Part shown: positions 34,547-43,303 of the stretch, piece by piece
Layout of the letters: every line of letters begins with the position of its first letter
Position numbering within the stretch: the first letter of the stretch is position 1
Assembly (NCBI GenBank): GCA_035527715.1
Contig: DATKZY010000108.1
Location: 1 to 64,000, forward strand
From: DSUN01 sp035527715
GTDB taxonomy: Bacteria > Planctomycetota > PUPC01 > DSUN01
Reading direction: 5' to 3'
Length of the DNA stretch: 64,000 nt
The notes under the pieces: model-generated
The model's input: the letters and a program-made list of their open reading frames with translations, nothing else
What the model was told of the DNA's origin: nothing
The model's database searches: none
Program-made: the position numbers and the translations under genes

Positions 34547-35800
34547 ATGGCCACCTCCCGCCCGAAGCTCACGCGACGCGGCTTCCTGGGCCGCGCCACG
34601 GTGGCGGCCGCAGGCTCGGTCGCCGCACCCTACGTCCTCACCTCCACCGCCCTCGGCGCCCAGGGCAAGCCGCCGGCCAGCGACCGCGTGGGCGTCGGGA
34701 TGATCGGCTGCGGCGGGCGCGGCAGCGGACTCGGCGTCGGCCAGGTCCTGGGCGTGTGCGACACCTGGCGGAATCGCCGCGAGCGCCTCGCGCAGGCACG
34801 CGGCGCCACCCCCTACGCCGACTTCCGCGAGCTCCTCGCCCGCGACGAGATTGACGCCGTGACCATCGGCACCCCCGACCACTGGCACGTCCCCATCGGC
34901 GTCGCCGCCGCCAAGGCCGGCAAGGACATGTATATCGAGAAGCCCCTCGGCGTGAGCATTCACCAGGACATCACTTGCCGCGAGACGATCAAGCGCTACG
35001 GCCGCATCTTCCAGTACGGCACCCAGCAGCGCTCCAGCGACCACTGCCGCTATGGCTGCGAACTCGTCCGCAGCGGCCGCATCGGCGAGGTCAAAGAACT
35101 CTTCGTCCGAGCCCCCAACAGCGGCCCAGGCGGCGACCCGACCCCGAAGCCCATCCCCGACGGCCTCGACTACGACCAGTGGCTCGGCCCCGCGCGCTGG
35201 ACCCCCTTCACCGGCTGCCCCCTCGGCGGCGGCAACTGGTACCACTGCTACGACTACGCCCTCGGCTTCATCGCCGGCTGGGGCGCCCACCCCCTCGACA
35301 TCCTCGTCTGGGGCTACGACACCCACCTCGCCGGCAACTGGGAAATCGAGGGCACAGGCAAAATCTCCCCCGAAGGCCGCAACGACGCCGTCTACGACTG
35401 GGACGTCCACATCACCTTCGCCAACGGCGTCAAAATGCACTTCGTCCCAGGCGGCGACTACACCGAGTTCAAGGGCACCGAGGGCTGGATCGGCATCTCC
35501 CGCGGCGGCATCAAGTCCGACCCGCCCTCCCTCATCAAAAGCCCCATCGGCCCGGGCGACGTCCACCTCCCCGTCAGCCGCGGCCACGGCGCCAACTTCC
35601 TCGACGCCGTGCGCACCCGCACCCAGCCCGTCAGCCACATAGACGACGCGGTCCGCTCCGACGCCTTCAGCCACGTCTCCGACATCGCCATTCGCTGCGG
35701 CCGCAAGATCGTCTGGGACCCCGTCAAGGAAACCATCGTCGGCGACGACGAGGCCGCTCGCCGCATGGTCCGCCCCATGCGCGAGCCGTGGCGGCTGTGA
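34547..35800 (+). CDS. twin-arginine-exported Gfo/Idh/MocA-family oxidoreductase
   Basis: 417 residues. The N-terminus carries a twin-arginine signal, LTRRGFLGRATVAAAGSVAAP, indicating folded export with NAD(P) bound. The Rossmann core follows (RVGVGMIGCGGRGSGLGVGQ, ARDEIDAVTIGTPDHWHVPIGVAAAKAGKDMYIEKPLG), with the EKP cofactor motif, then the C-terminal alpha/beta domain with WGAHPLDILVWGYD. Members act on sugars or inositols in the periplasm of Planctomycetota. ATG at 34547 has a G-rich ribosome site. The GRGSGLG motif is not the usual GxGxxG but this is normal for exported members. Confidence 0.9.
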   Translation: MATSRPKLTRRGFLGRATVAAAGSVAAPYVLTSTALGAQGKPPASDRVGVGMIGCGGRGSGLGVGQVLGVCDTWRNRRERLAQARGATPYADFRELLARDEIDAVTIGTPDHWHVPIGVAAAKAGKDMYIEKPLGVSIHQDITCRETIKRYGRIFQYGTQQRSSDHCRYGCELVRSGRIGEVKELFVRAPNSGPGGDPTPKPIPDGLDYDQWLGPARWTPFTGCPLGGGNWYHCYDYALGFIAGWGAHPLDILVWGYDTHLAGNWEIEGTGKISPEGRNDAVYDWDVHITFANGVKMHFVPGGDYTEFKGTEGWIGISRGGIKSDPPSLIKSPIGPGDVHLPVSRGHGANFLDAVRTRTQPVSHIDDAVRSDAFSHVSDIAIRCGRKIVWDPVKETIVGDDEAARRMVRPMREPWRL

Positions 35801-35881
35801 CCGAGGAAACCCGCTCACACCTGTCTTTCCGAGCTTGTCGAGGAACCTTTCAGGGGAGCAGGCACGTTCTCAGGGCAGCGC

Positions 35882-36094
35882 TCACCGGTCGGCGGCGAGT
35901 TCAGCTTCGAGGGGGGAGCCTTTGCGGAAGCGGCTGACGCCGAGGATGCTGAAGCCGAGGATGTGGCCTTGCTCGTCCACCCGTTCCATGACGGCATCGT
36001 GAGCCGTCTCGCGCAAGTAGCCGGGAGCGTCGTGGAACTGCACTTCGAGGTAGTCGCCTTCGACGTCGAACCACACTTTCACTTTCTCGGCCAT
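35882..36094 (-). CDS. DUF2283 domain protein, probable antitoxin
   Basis: 70 residues. The DUF2283 pattern (WFDVEGDYLEVQFHDAPGYLRET, DAVMERVDEQGHILGFSILGVSRF) is clear: a small beta-rich protein, often the antitoxin-like partner of a small nuclease-like ORF. The gene starts 16 bases inside the upstream partner. ATG at 36094 has GGAG seven bases upstream. Confidence 0.85.
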   Translation of the reverse strand: MAEKVKVWFDVEGDYLEVQFHDAPGYLRETAHDAVMERVDEQGHILGFSILGVSRFRKGSPLEAELAADR

Positions 36095-36402
36095 ATGACA
36101 TCTCCAGACTTGGGCCTGTCCGTGAGGTAGGCAGTGACGACGAAAGCATCGCCATCTGCATATCTTACCACGACGCAGAGCCATTTTCCACCCACGCGGG
36201 TGCGGGCATAGAACCTGTAGAAGAGCCTGACGGCGGCGTCGGATCGGGAGAGACGGACTTCTGCTGGGGCTCGGAGGACGTGCTCGACCTCGGCCTCGAG
36301 TCCGACCATCTCGGGATGCTCTAGGATATGGGCCATTCGCTCGTTGGTGAGGCGCACATCGTGGCCAAAGCAGTCGCGGATCGTCTTCATTGATACGATC
36401 AT
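36079..36402 (-). CDS. partner of the DUF2283 protein, nuclease-like (PBECR/EndoU/RelE-type)
   Basis: 107 residues. The pattern DVRLTNERMAHILEHPEMVG plus LFYRFYARTRVGGKWLCVVVRYADGDAFVVTAYLTDRPKSGDVIW resembles the small barnase/EndoU/RelE-like nuclease domains found beside DUF2283. The core H at HILEHPE and the R/Y strand would be catalytic; that is inference from family layout. Start at 36402 is the first ATG; another ATG at 36390 fits equally well. Confidence 0.7.
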   Translation of the reverse strand: MIVSMKTIRDCFGHDVRLTNERMAHILEHPEMVGLEAEVEHVLRAPAEVRLSRSDAAVRLFYRFYARTRVGGKWLCVVVRYADGDAFVVTAYLTDRPKSGDVIWPRK

Positions 36403-36752
36403 GCCTTATGCGGGGCGGTGCGTCAAGCGTGGTGTGGCAACGTGACGGGCACACCCCACCCTCACTTGCCTTCACTTCCACTTGACACCCCGCCCTCCCC
36501 TCCGCTATCCTGCCTGTTGGCCGACGACACTTCCCGTGGCACAGGACTTCGGGCCATGAGCGCCATCATCCCATCCCAACGGATCGAACGCCACATCCTG
36601 CTCCTCCTCACATGCGAAGAGGCCGAATCTCTAAGACCACAATCTGTGATCTTGATGTTCCATATCGGAACATCAAGTCCAGGCACTCGCCCCCATCCCC
36701 CAAAACTCGCACACCCGCTTGACAATCAGGCACAAGGGGGTATCATGAGGCA
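36403..36752. other. intergenic region with an unused-looking promoter and a possible ORF6N remnant
   Basis: No complete gene. A promoter-like pair TTGACA/TATCCT (36482-36511, 18-bp spacer) faces right. From 36556 a frame reads MSAIIPSQRIERHILLLL, like the N-terminus of ORF6N-domain (phage antirepressor-type) proteins, and then loses similarity. I treat it as a possible decayed fragment only. Confidence 0.3.
36719..36746 (+). promoter_or_regulatory. promoter of the PIN-remnant pair, leaderless
   Basis: TTGACA (36719-36724), 16-bp spacer, TATCAT (36741-36746). The ATG at 36753 is only 7 bases after the -10 box, so the transcript would start at or next to the start codon. Confidence 0.75.
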
Positions 36753-36917
36753 ATGGACACCCGGCAGCACGTGTACCTGGATGTCTGCTGCCTGAGTCGG
36801 CTCTCAGACGAGCAGATCCAGGACCGCGTGCGGCTGGAGGCCGAGGCCGTGAGCATTCTCCTCGGGGTCAGGGTCGAGAACTCTTTGAGATGGCTTGAGG
36901 AGTGGCTTGCCTCATGA
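36753..36917 (+). pseudogene. truncated PIN-domain toxin gene
   Basis: 54 residues. The first 38 match the start of VapC/PIN proteins of the type YLDVCCLNRPFDDQ (here VYLDVCCLSRLSDEQIQDRVRLEAEAVSILL), then the sequence switches to VRVENSLRWLEEWLAS, which fits no PIN domain. A full PIN domain is about 130 residues, so most of the nuclease is lost. It ends in an ATGA overlap with the next gene and has a consensus promoter with no leader. Confidence 0.7.
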
Positions 36918-37165
36918 AGACCGATGCGGAAACCATGACCCTGGATCAGATCCGAAGAGCGGGCCTCGAAGCCCTCGACCGAGAGCTTGGCCCCGTGGGA
37001 ATGGTGCGCTTCATCAAGCAGTTCCAAGGCGGACGCGGCGACTACACGCGGGACCGCTTCACCTGGCTCGGCGACGAGGATGCGGACATCATCGCCAAGC
37101 GGATTCTCGCCCGCCGCGCGAAGAGGCGGGCAACCCGGCGCTCTGGCTCAGCGTGTAGAGCGTAG
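36914..37165 (+). CDS. small protein of the PIN-associated antitoxin type
   Basis: 83 residues: MKTDAETMTLDQIRRAGLEALDRELGPVGMVRFIKQFQGGRGDYTRDRFTWLG and a basic tail. The TLDQIRRAGLEALDRELGPVGMVRFIKQFQ segment resembles small proteins often coded next to PIN toxins; I take it as the antitoxin-like partner. ATG at 36914 overlaps the stop of the PIN remnant by 4 bases. DNA binding was not shown by any motif. Confidence 0.6.
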   Translation: MKTDAETMTLDQIRRAGLEALDRELGPVGMVRFIKQFQGGRGDYTRDRFTWLGDEDADIIAKRILARRAKRRATRRSGSACRA

Positions 37166-37296
37166 ATCCGACCCCCGGGCGCCAGGGATCCGCCGCCCTC
37201 GCCTCGCGGCGAGGGTCGGGATACGGGGGGCGCATGATCGATGATTAGGATCTGACGCCCCCGGCTCTGTCCCTACCTCATCGGAAGGGATCTGGC

Positions 37297-38469
37297 ATGC
37301 TCACTGCCATCAGGCTTTTCCTGCTGAAGGCCCGGATCCGAAGGGCGACCAAAGTCTTCCATTCCGTCTGCGGTGAATTCGATTCACCAACAGAGCGCAA
37401 TCGAGATGCATTTGAGTTGATGAAGCGGAATGTAGACGTGGCCGTCGCTGTCCTCGTGGAGCATGCATGCGACCAGTCGCAGCCCTGGTATTACCGGGAC
37501 CGGATACCATACCTACTGGGACAACTCGGGAGCGCCAAGGCACGCGAGGCATGTCTGGGTCTCCTGCGGGATACGGCGACCACGTCAGGCGCTAGGCGGA
37601 ATGCTATTAGGGCCGTCGCAAAGATGGGCCTCGCCGGCGATACCCCATTCTTCGAGGCACTGTGTTCATGCCTTGAGATCGATGGTTTCGACTTTCCACG
37701 TGAGGGTGTGGAGGCGCTAAGCAAGGCAGGTCGGCGGGAGATCCTAGAGCACCTTGGCCCATTCCTGGCTAGTGCCTACAACTGCTACCTCCTACATGAG
37801 GCCGCCGCGGCGTTGGCGTCTCTGGATCCTCACTGGAGTGAGACCGAGGAGGCAATGCAACTCGCGCCTGGACTCATTGGCGTGTTGCAGAATGATGAAG
37901 CGCCGCCGCTCTCGCCTGGCCTTGCACACTTGTTTCACGAACGACGCGACTCGAAGCTCGATCCCAGCTTTTGGCAGTGCGTTGCCGCCCAGATCATAGG
38001 GGTCCTGGCGCTCCCACAGTTCGCCGATGCTCTAAGGCGAGCCATGCACACCGAAGCAGCTTCGGTCCCGGCCGTCGCCGAAGAGGCCCTCCGGAAGATC
38101 GCACAGAAACACAATATGCAGGAATGCCTGGATTATCTGGCTGAGCTTGACGCGACTAGGTCAGCGCAGAAAGAGGAAGCCAGACGCGCGAAGGAGGAGC
38201 GTATCGCGAGGACAGAAGCCGAGGTAACCGCGCTGAGAGCCAGGATTCACGTAGGCATGTCGGTGGCGCAAGTCGAGGAAGTCCTGGGGCCACACTCTGG
38301 GGCTCTTGCAGGAGGGGCCCTTCTCGGGCTGTTCGGCAGCGTGGCAGGAACGGCCGGTGCCATGTCTGCGGCTGGCAGGCGCAAGTACTATGTCTGGACG
38401 CGCCCGGAAGGGGAGTGGAAACTCATCTTTGAAGCGGGACAGCTGGTGGATGTGTACTCCGCGCCTTAG
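37297..38469 (+). CDS. unknown protein: HEAT-like repeats plus BamE-like C-terminus
   Basis: 390 residues. From residue 60 to 270 the sequence is helical with HEAT-like pairs (LLGQLGSAKAREACLGLL, GARRNAIRAVAKMG, AVAEEALRKIAQKH). A charged helix (TRSAQKEEARRAKEERIARTEAE) leads to a C-terminal 90-residue part, RIHVGMSVAQVEEVLGPHSG, that looks like the BamE/SmpA-type small domain (strand, helix, VEEVLGPP-type turn), ending KYYVWTRPEGEWKLIFEAGQLVDVYS. No signal peptide. It is less GC-rich and uses more A/T third positions than core genes. A regulatory or assembly role is speculation. Confidence 0.6.
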   Translation: MLTAIRLFLLKARIRRATKVFHSVCGEFDSPTERNRDAFELMKRNVDVAVAVLVEHACDQSQPWYYRDRIPYLLGQLGSAKAREACLGLLRDTATTSGARRNAIRAVAKMGLAGDTPFFEALCSCLEIDGFDFPREGVEALSKAGRREILEHLGPFLASAYNCYLLHEAAAALASLDPHWSETEEAMQLAPGLIGVLQNDEAPPLSPGLAHLFHERRDSKLDPSFWQCVAAQIIGVLALPQFADALRRAMHTEAASVPAVAEEALRKIAQKHNMQECLDYLAELDATRSAQKEEARRAKEERIARTEAEVTALRARIHVGMSVAQVEEVLGPHSGALAGGALLGLFGSVAGTAGAMSAAGRRKYYVWTRPEGEWKLIFEAGQLVDVYSAP

Positions 38470-38587
38470 CCTACTTCAGGACTTCGTTGGCTGCTCGGGG
38501 GGCACCGCACTTATCCCCGAGCGCCCTCGCTGTGCGTTGGGGTCATGCGTTGGAAAGAGTTCGGGGGACGTCTTACTCTGGATTATA

Positions 38588-39362
38588 GAGTTCGGGGCAC
38601 GCCTCACTCGATTATTGGCCGTTCTATCCGCGGCCAGCCGCGCCATCCGCGGTCGCAACCCCTCCTGGCTCTTTGGCTTCATTCCCTTGTCCCCCATTCC
38701 CCTGTCATTCCTGCTTCCAAGGAACGCAGAGTACCAGGCAAAATGATTGTCGGCAAGATGATGGGACGAAGACCAGTCCGTGTCCGAATCATTTTGCCGC
38801 GAAATCATTTTGCCGCGAAATCATTTTGCCTTCACTTCTCTGTCCGAATCTGTGGAATCTGTGGATAAGGCTCGTGTCCGAAGCCGCTCCGCGTGCAAGT
38901 ATGCACGCCCTACCCGCGGCCCCCGAACACCGAACACCGATTACCGAACACCGCTTTGCTCTTCGCCCTCCTCGAACTCGTGCGGATAGCGCACGGGGCC
39001 GCCGCCGGTCTTGCGCCAGACGCGCCAGTGCCGGGCCATGTGGCAGCGGCGACAGAGGGAGACGAAGGCGCACACACCCCCATAGGTCTCGTGATGGATT
39101 TCCCTGGCCGGGCCGCCGCAGTCCCCGCAACGCTCGGCCAGGGTGAGGAGGCCGAGGTAGCGGAAACGCTTGGTGCGGTAGCGAACGGCCTCCCTCTCCC
39201 GGTGCTTGCGGGTGTTCCGGGCGCAGCGGGCGCGCCGCTGGGCGAGGTCCTCCCGCTCGCGCCAGCCACGATGCCAGGCCCGCACCTTGTCGCGGTTCGC
39301 CGCGTAGTAGCCCCGGCAGTATTTGCGGACGCACACCCTGCAGGGGGAGCGGCGGCGGCGGA
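38588..39362. repeat. tandem duplication, unit 1
   Basis: Homologous to 39410-40163 as a direct repeat at an offset of about 802-818 bp. The unit holds the block GTTCGGGG...TTGGCCGTTCTATCCG, the stretch with TTCCAAGGAACGCAGAG, inverted repeats around AATCATTTTGCC, and the HNH gene body. Unit 1 has three ATCATTTTGCCGCGAA-type repeats (38785-38830), unit 2 has two. It spans the gap 38470-38940, in which no other gene is seen. Confidence 0.85.
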
Positions 39363-39363
39363 G
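38941..39363 (-). pseudogene. HNH endonuclease gene copy, 5'-truncated by duplication
   Basis: Same C-terminal two thirds as the intact gene at 39743-40450: SPCRVCVRKYCRGYYAANRD, RNTRKHREREAVRYRTKRFRYLG, ERCGDCGGPAREIHHETYGG. The first zinc pair and the start region are absent because the duplication boundary lies just upstream (about 39363). It may be expressed from an accidental GTG at 39375 but lacks the N-terminal C-x-x-C segments. The two copies differ at scattered positions, so the duplication is not brand new. Confidence 0.8.
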
Positions 39364-39409
39364 TTCGGGGGACACCTTACTCGATTATCGGCCGTTCTAT
39401 CCGTGGAGT

Positions 39410-40163
39410 TCGGGGGACACCTTACTCGATTATCGGCCGTTCTATCCGCGGCCATCCGCGTAATCCGCGGTCGCGACCCCTCCTGGCTCTCTGGCTTCAT
39501 TCCCTTGTCCCCCATTCCCCTGTCATTCCTGCTTCCAAGGAACGCAGAGTACCAGGCAGAATGATTGTCGGCAAGATGATGGGACGAAGACCAGTCAGTG
39601 TCCGAATCATTTTGCCGCGAAATCATTTTGCCTTCACTTCTCTGTCCGAATCTGTGGAATCTGTGGATAAGGCTGGTGTCCGAAGCCGTTCCGCGTGCAA
39701 GTATGCACGCCCTACCCGCGGCCCCCGAACACCGAACACCGATCACCGAACACCGTTCTCTGCTTCGGCCTCCTCGTACTCGTGCGGATAGCGCACCGGG
39801 CCGCCGCCGGTCTTGCGCCAGACGCGAAAGTGTCGGGCCATGTGGCACCGACGACACAGGCAGACGAAGGAGCATACATCCCCATAGGTCTCGTGATGGA
39901 TTTCGGTGGCCGGGCCGCCGCAGTCCTCGCAGCGCTCGGCCAGGGTGAGGACGCCGAGGTAGCGGAAACGCTTGGTGCGGTAGCGAACGGCCTCCCTCTC
40001 CCGGTGCTTGCGGGTGTTCCGGGCGCAGCGGGCGCGCCGCTGGGCGAGGTCCTCCCGCTCGTAGTAGCCCCGATGCCAGGCCCGCACCTTGTCGCGGTTC
40101 GCCGCGTAGTAGCCCCGGCAGTACTTGCGGACGCACACCCTGCAGGGCGAGCGGCGGCGGCCC
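39410..40163. repeat. tandem duplication, unit 2
   Basis: Direct repeat of 38588-39362. It is preceded by an additional short copy of the GTTCGGGGGACACCTTACTC-type block at about 39360-39405. The junction at 39362 is where the first copy of the HNH gene is cut. Confidence 0.85.
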
Positions 40164-40450
40164 AGCGTGTAGTTGAGGAAGAACTCGGCCAGGGGCTTCT
40201 CGCGGCCGCACTTCCGGCACACGCGGGTCAGGCGGGGGCCGGCAGGGTCGCACTGTGGCCAGCCGTCGAAGGGGCCGGGCGGCAGGGCCGCCCGCCGCGC
40301 GCGGGCCGTAGTGCCCGCGGCGTAGCGGCAGACCCAGCAGCGAGGCGACAGCCGCCCGCCGGTCCGCCACAGGCGGAAGTCGGCCACAGCCTTTTCGTTC
40401 CCGCAGCCGCTGCAAACCCTTGTGGCTGAACGAGTTGTGGCATGGCGCAT
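39743..40450 (-). CDS. HNH-type endonuclease with zinc-ribbon pairs
   Basis: 235 residues. Cys pairs come in succession: RVCSGCGNEKAVADF, LTRVCRKCGREKPLAEFF, SPCRVCVRKYC, then the HNH-type core ERCEDCGGPATEIHHETYGD followed by CLCRRCHMARH. This layout fits recombination-endonuclease-VII/HNH-like proteins of phages and mobile elements that cut DNA. ATG at 40450 with AGGAGG seven bases upstream. A partial copy of the same gene lies immediately downstream in the tandem repeat. Confidence 0.85.
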   Translation of the reverse strand: MRHATTRSATRVCSGCGNEKAVADFRLWRTGGRLSPRCWVCRYAAGTTARARRAALPPGPFDGWPQCDPAGPRLTRVCRKCGREKPLAEFFLNYTLGRRRSPCRVCVRKYCRGYYAANRDKVRAWHRGYYEREDLAQRRARCARNTRKHREREAVRYRTKRFRYLGVLTLAERCEDCGGPATEIHHETYGDVCSFVCLCRRCHMARHFRVWRKTGGGPVRYPHEYEEAEAENGVR

Positions 40451-40923
40451 GACGCGACCTCCTGATGCTGGAAGGGACATCGTAACTGCTTGGCACTGAG
40501 TAACTTGCGGCGAGGCGCACGAGGGGCGGACAGGGCACAGAAAGACCGGGCTTGGCCTATGGTTGTGGCGATTCTTCTCCCTCCATCTGTACAACGGCAA
40601 TGCCCCCCGAATCTGTTGGGTCGAAAATCTTCGGCCCGACGCTCGGAAGTCACAAGTGGCTGACTGGCCAGCACGTATGACCTCAAAATATTTTCGCAAC
40701 CTGACACTGTTTTGTGCGCGGGGATGCCCAGGGGCTGCCATGCCGACTTGACCCGACGGCCATCGCTCGGCTATGATCCGCGCAGGCGCAGGCGCCCACC
40801 CGGTGGTCATTCTGAGCGGAGTGGAACGGAGCGAAGAATGACAGCCCTTCGGGCCCATGCGCCGCAGGCTCGCGCGGAATGCGCGCCGCAGACTCCCGTT
40901 GACTGTGCTCCCAGGAGACACGC
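40451..40923. other. intergenic region
   Basis: No gene is seen in 473 bases. Near its right end is an inverted repeat with GTCATTCT (40806-40813) and AGAATGAC (40835-40842), of the same type as the element at 55116-55240. Confidence 0.5.
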
Positions 40924-42315
40924 ATGAGTGCATCAGGCCAGGCAAGGTGGCGAGATGTCTTCGGACCCAACGAGGTCATTCAGCGGGTGCGGCCAAAGGA
41001 GTCGCACGCGAATCTGCCCAACCCCCACAAGGGCACGACGACCTTCCAACGCTTCAACGGCGACCCGCTGTTCCCCGGCCTCTCGTGGGACGACGAGCAC
41101 GGCCCCGAGGTCTTCAAGCCCTTCGACGGCAATCTCAAGAACCCGCAGTACCCCGACACCACCATCTCCTACTGCCGCTGGGTCTGGCGCGCCATCGAGC
41201 CGCAGAAGGGCCGCTTCCGCTGGGACCTGATTGACGGCGCATTGGAGGCAGCGCGCGTCCGCGGCCAGACCCTTCAGGTGCGCATCCAGCCCTACGTGCA
41301 GGGCATGCCCGACTGGTATTGGGCGCTCGGCGCCAAGTCGCTCCCAGGCGGCAAGATGGAGGGCCGCCGCGAGCCCGACCCCAACGACCCGCTCTACATC
41401 CAGCACTGGGGCGAGTTCATCCGCGCCTTCGGCCAGCGCTACGACGGCCATCCCGACCTGGAGAGCTTCGACGTCGCCTACGCCGGCCCCTGCGGCGAAA
41501 CGGGCGGAGCCTCCACCGAGGAAACCGCTGTCAAACTCGTGGACGCCTATCTCGACAGCTTCCGCAAGACCCAGCTCGTCTCCATGCTCGGCACCCACGG
41601 CTGCGCCTACGCCGCGGCGACGGGCCGCCCCATCGGCTGGCGGGCCGACTGCTTCGGCGACCTCAGCCGCGCCAAGGCCCCAGGCCGCGTGCCCGACGAC
41701 CTCTGCTGGTGCCACATGATTGACGCCTATCCCAAGGAGGTCGCCCGCTGCGGCGTCGCCGACGCCTGGAAGGCCGCCCCCGTCACCCTCGAGACCTGCT
41801 GGACCGTCGGCCACTGGGTCAAGCAGGGCTGGGACATTGACTGGATTCTCGACCAGGGGTTGAAGTACCACCTCTCGGTCTTCATGCCCAAGTCGTCCTA
41901 CATCCCCGACCCCGTGCGGGAGAAGATAGACGCCTTCAACCGTCGCATGGGCTACCGCTTCGCCCTGCGGCAGATGATCCTGCCGCTTGAGGCCAAGCCT
42001 GGGCAGCGAATCGGCTTCGAGATGTTCGTGGACAACGTCGGCGTCGCCCCCCTCTACCGCCCGTACCGCCTCGCCTTCCGCTTCCGACAAGGCCAGGAGG
42101 AGCACGTCGTCCTCTCGAACGCCGACGTGACGAAGTGGCTCCCCGACCACACCTGGTTCAGCGACGAGATCGAGTTCCCCCCTGCCCTCCAGCGCGGCGA
42201 GACGAAGGTGGACATCGGCCTCGTGGACGCCAGCCTCACCCCCCGCGTCCGCCTCGCCATCGAGGAATCCCTCCCCGACGGCTGGCACCCGATGACGAGC
42301 ATGGATGTGATCTAG
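40924..42315 (+). CDS. glycosidase-like protein with DUF4832-type C-terminus
   Basis: 463 residues, no signal peptide. The N-terminal part resembles a TIM barrel of glycosidases: ISYCRWVWRAIEPQKGRFRWDLID, TLQVRIQPYVQGMPDWYWALG, GEFIRAFGQRYDGHPDLESFDVAYAGPCGE with a possible catalytic acid. The C-terminal 130 residues (GYRFALRQMILPLEAKPGQRIGFEMFVDNVGVAPLYRPYRLAFRF) match the DUF4832 beta-sandwich type. Substrate unknown. ATG at 40924, AGGAG six bases upstream. The next gene starts 11 bases after its stop. Confidence 0.75.
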   Translation: MSASGQARWRDVFGPNEVIQRVRPKESHANLPNPHKGTTTFQRFNGDPLFPGLSWDDEHGPEVFKPFDGNLKNPQYPDTTISYCRWVWRAIEPQKGRFRWDLIDGALEAARVRGQTLQVRIQPYVQGMPDWYWALGAKSLPGGKMEGRREPDPNDPLYIQHWGEFIRAFGQRYDGHPDLESFDVAYAGPCGETGGASTEETAVKLVDAYLDSFRKTQLVSMLGTHGCAYAAATGRPIGWRADCFGDLSRAKAPGRVPDDLCWCHMIDAYPKEVARCGVADAWKAAPVTLETCWTVGHWVKQGWDIDWILDQGLKYHLSVFMPKSSYIPDPVREKIDAFNRRMGYRFALRQMILPLEAKPGQRIGFEMFVDNVGVAPLYRPYRLAFRFRQGQEEHVVLSNADVTKWLPDHTWFSDEIEFPPALQRGETKVDIGLVDASLTPRVRLAIEESLPDGWHPMTSMDVI

Positions 42316-42325
42316 GAGTGCCTGG

Positions 42326-43267
42326 ATGAACGGACTGTGCAGCCGCATTCCCATAGGTTGGGTCAGAGCGCTGTCGGGCGTGGTTTCCGCGGCGTTTCAG
42401 GCGGCGGCGTTGGCAGGGTTCTGGGCACTGCCATTGGGGGCGGAGATTGACCGGGCCGACGCTGTCGTCCTGGGCAAGCTGGTCCGCGCCACGCCGAGCC
42501 GCACCGACCACGACGGGCAGATGATCACCTCCCGGGGAACGATCTCGGTCCGGGAGACGCTCAAGGGCGAGGCCGCGAAGGAGGTCACGATCACTCTAGT
42601 CACCGCTCTGGCCTGGGAAGCGGCCCGTCAGATGCAGAGTCCTCCGCGCATCTACCGGGTCGGCGATGAGGGCATCTGGGTCATCGTGGAGGGACGGCCC
42701 TCCCACGGGTATGGCGTCTTGCCTGAGAACCGTGCCCAAGAGGTGCGCGACACAGTGGCCCGCCTCGCCCGTCGCGAGTGGAGCCAGCCAGTCAGTGGCC
42801 TCCGCTGCTGGGCCGCCCTCGTGAAGGAGACCGAGGTCGCGCTTGCGCGGCCGCCACACCTTCCTCGCCTCATCTTCGCCGTGCAGAACGTCTCGAAGGA
42901 CACCCTCTACCTGCCTCTCGCGATATACAGCAACGTCCTAGCTGCCTACGCACAGGACAAGGAGGGCAATCGCCACGAGATCAAGGGGGCCGGTGCCCAG
43001 CATGAGGGCAAAGCCCCACTCCACTGCCTGCCCCTGGGCGCCGGCGGCACCCGCTACATGCACCCGGATGGCGAGAACTACGGCTACTTCGTGATCCCCT
43101 CCACACTGCCGCCTGGCGAGTACCAGATCTTCGTGTCCTTCGGCAACGCGCTCGATGGCCGGATGTACAACGATGAGCCCGCACAGGCATGGAAGGGACG
43201 CCTGACTGCTCCCCCGCTCCGCCTGACGATTCCGCCAAGGGTGCCAGCGCCACGGCCCGCTCCCTGA
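42326..43267 (+). CDS. unknown exported protein
   Basis: 313 residues. A hydrophobic N-terminal stretch (ALSGVVSAAFQAAALAGFWALPLGAE) fits a signal peptide. The body reads IDRADAVVLGKLVRATPSRTDHDGQM and TISVRETLKGEAAKEVTIT, like small metal- or protease-linked beta proteins in planctomycetes, but I do not recognise the family. The second half has an Ig-like layout (RLIFAVQNVSKDTLYLPLAIY, GTRYMHPDGENYGYFVIPSTLPPGEYQIFVSF). Cotranscribed with the DUF4832 protein. Confidence 0.6.
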   Translation: MNGLCSRIPIGWVRALSGVVSAAFQAAALAGFWALPLGAEIDRADAVVLGKLVRATPSRTDHDGQMITSRGTISVRETLKGEAAKEVTITLVTALAWEAARQMQSPPRIYRVGDEGIWVIVEGRPSHGYGVLPENRAQEVRDTVARLARREWSQPVSGLRCWAALVKETEVALARPPHLPRLIFAVQNVSKDTLYLPLAIYSNVLAAYAQDKEGNRHEIKGAGAQHEGKAPLHCLPLGAGGTRYMHPDGENYGYFVIPSTLPPGEYQIFVSFGNALDGRMYNDEPAQAWKGRLTAPPLRLTIPPRVPAPRPAP

Positions 43268-43303
43268 GCATCGCCAGCCTTACCACTGCTGGGCCGATGG
43301 GGA

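Noticed and set aside
36556..36795. ORF starting MSAIIPSQRIERHILLLL
   Set aside because: Only the first residues look like ORF6N-domain proteins; the rest is unrelated, so at best a decayed fragment.
38776..38830. Possible CRISPR-like array of ATCATTTTGCC repeats
   Set aside because: Units are contiguous without spacers and only three copies; a simple tandem repeat.
38670..39146. ORFs in the duplicated non-coding part
   Set aside because: Repeat-derived translations present in both units without motifs.
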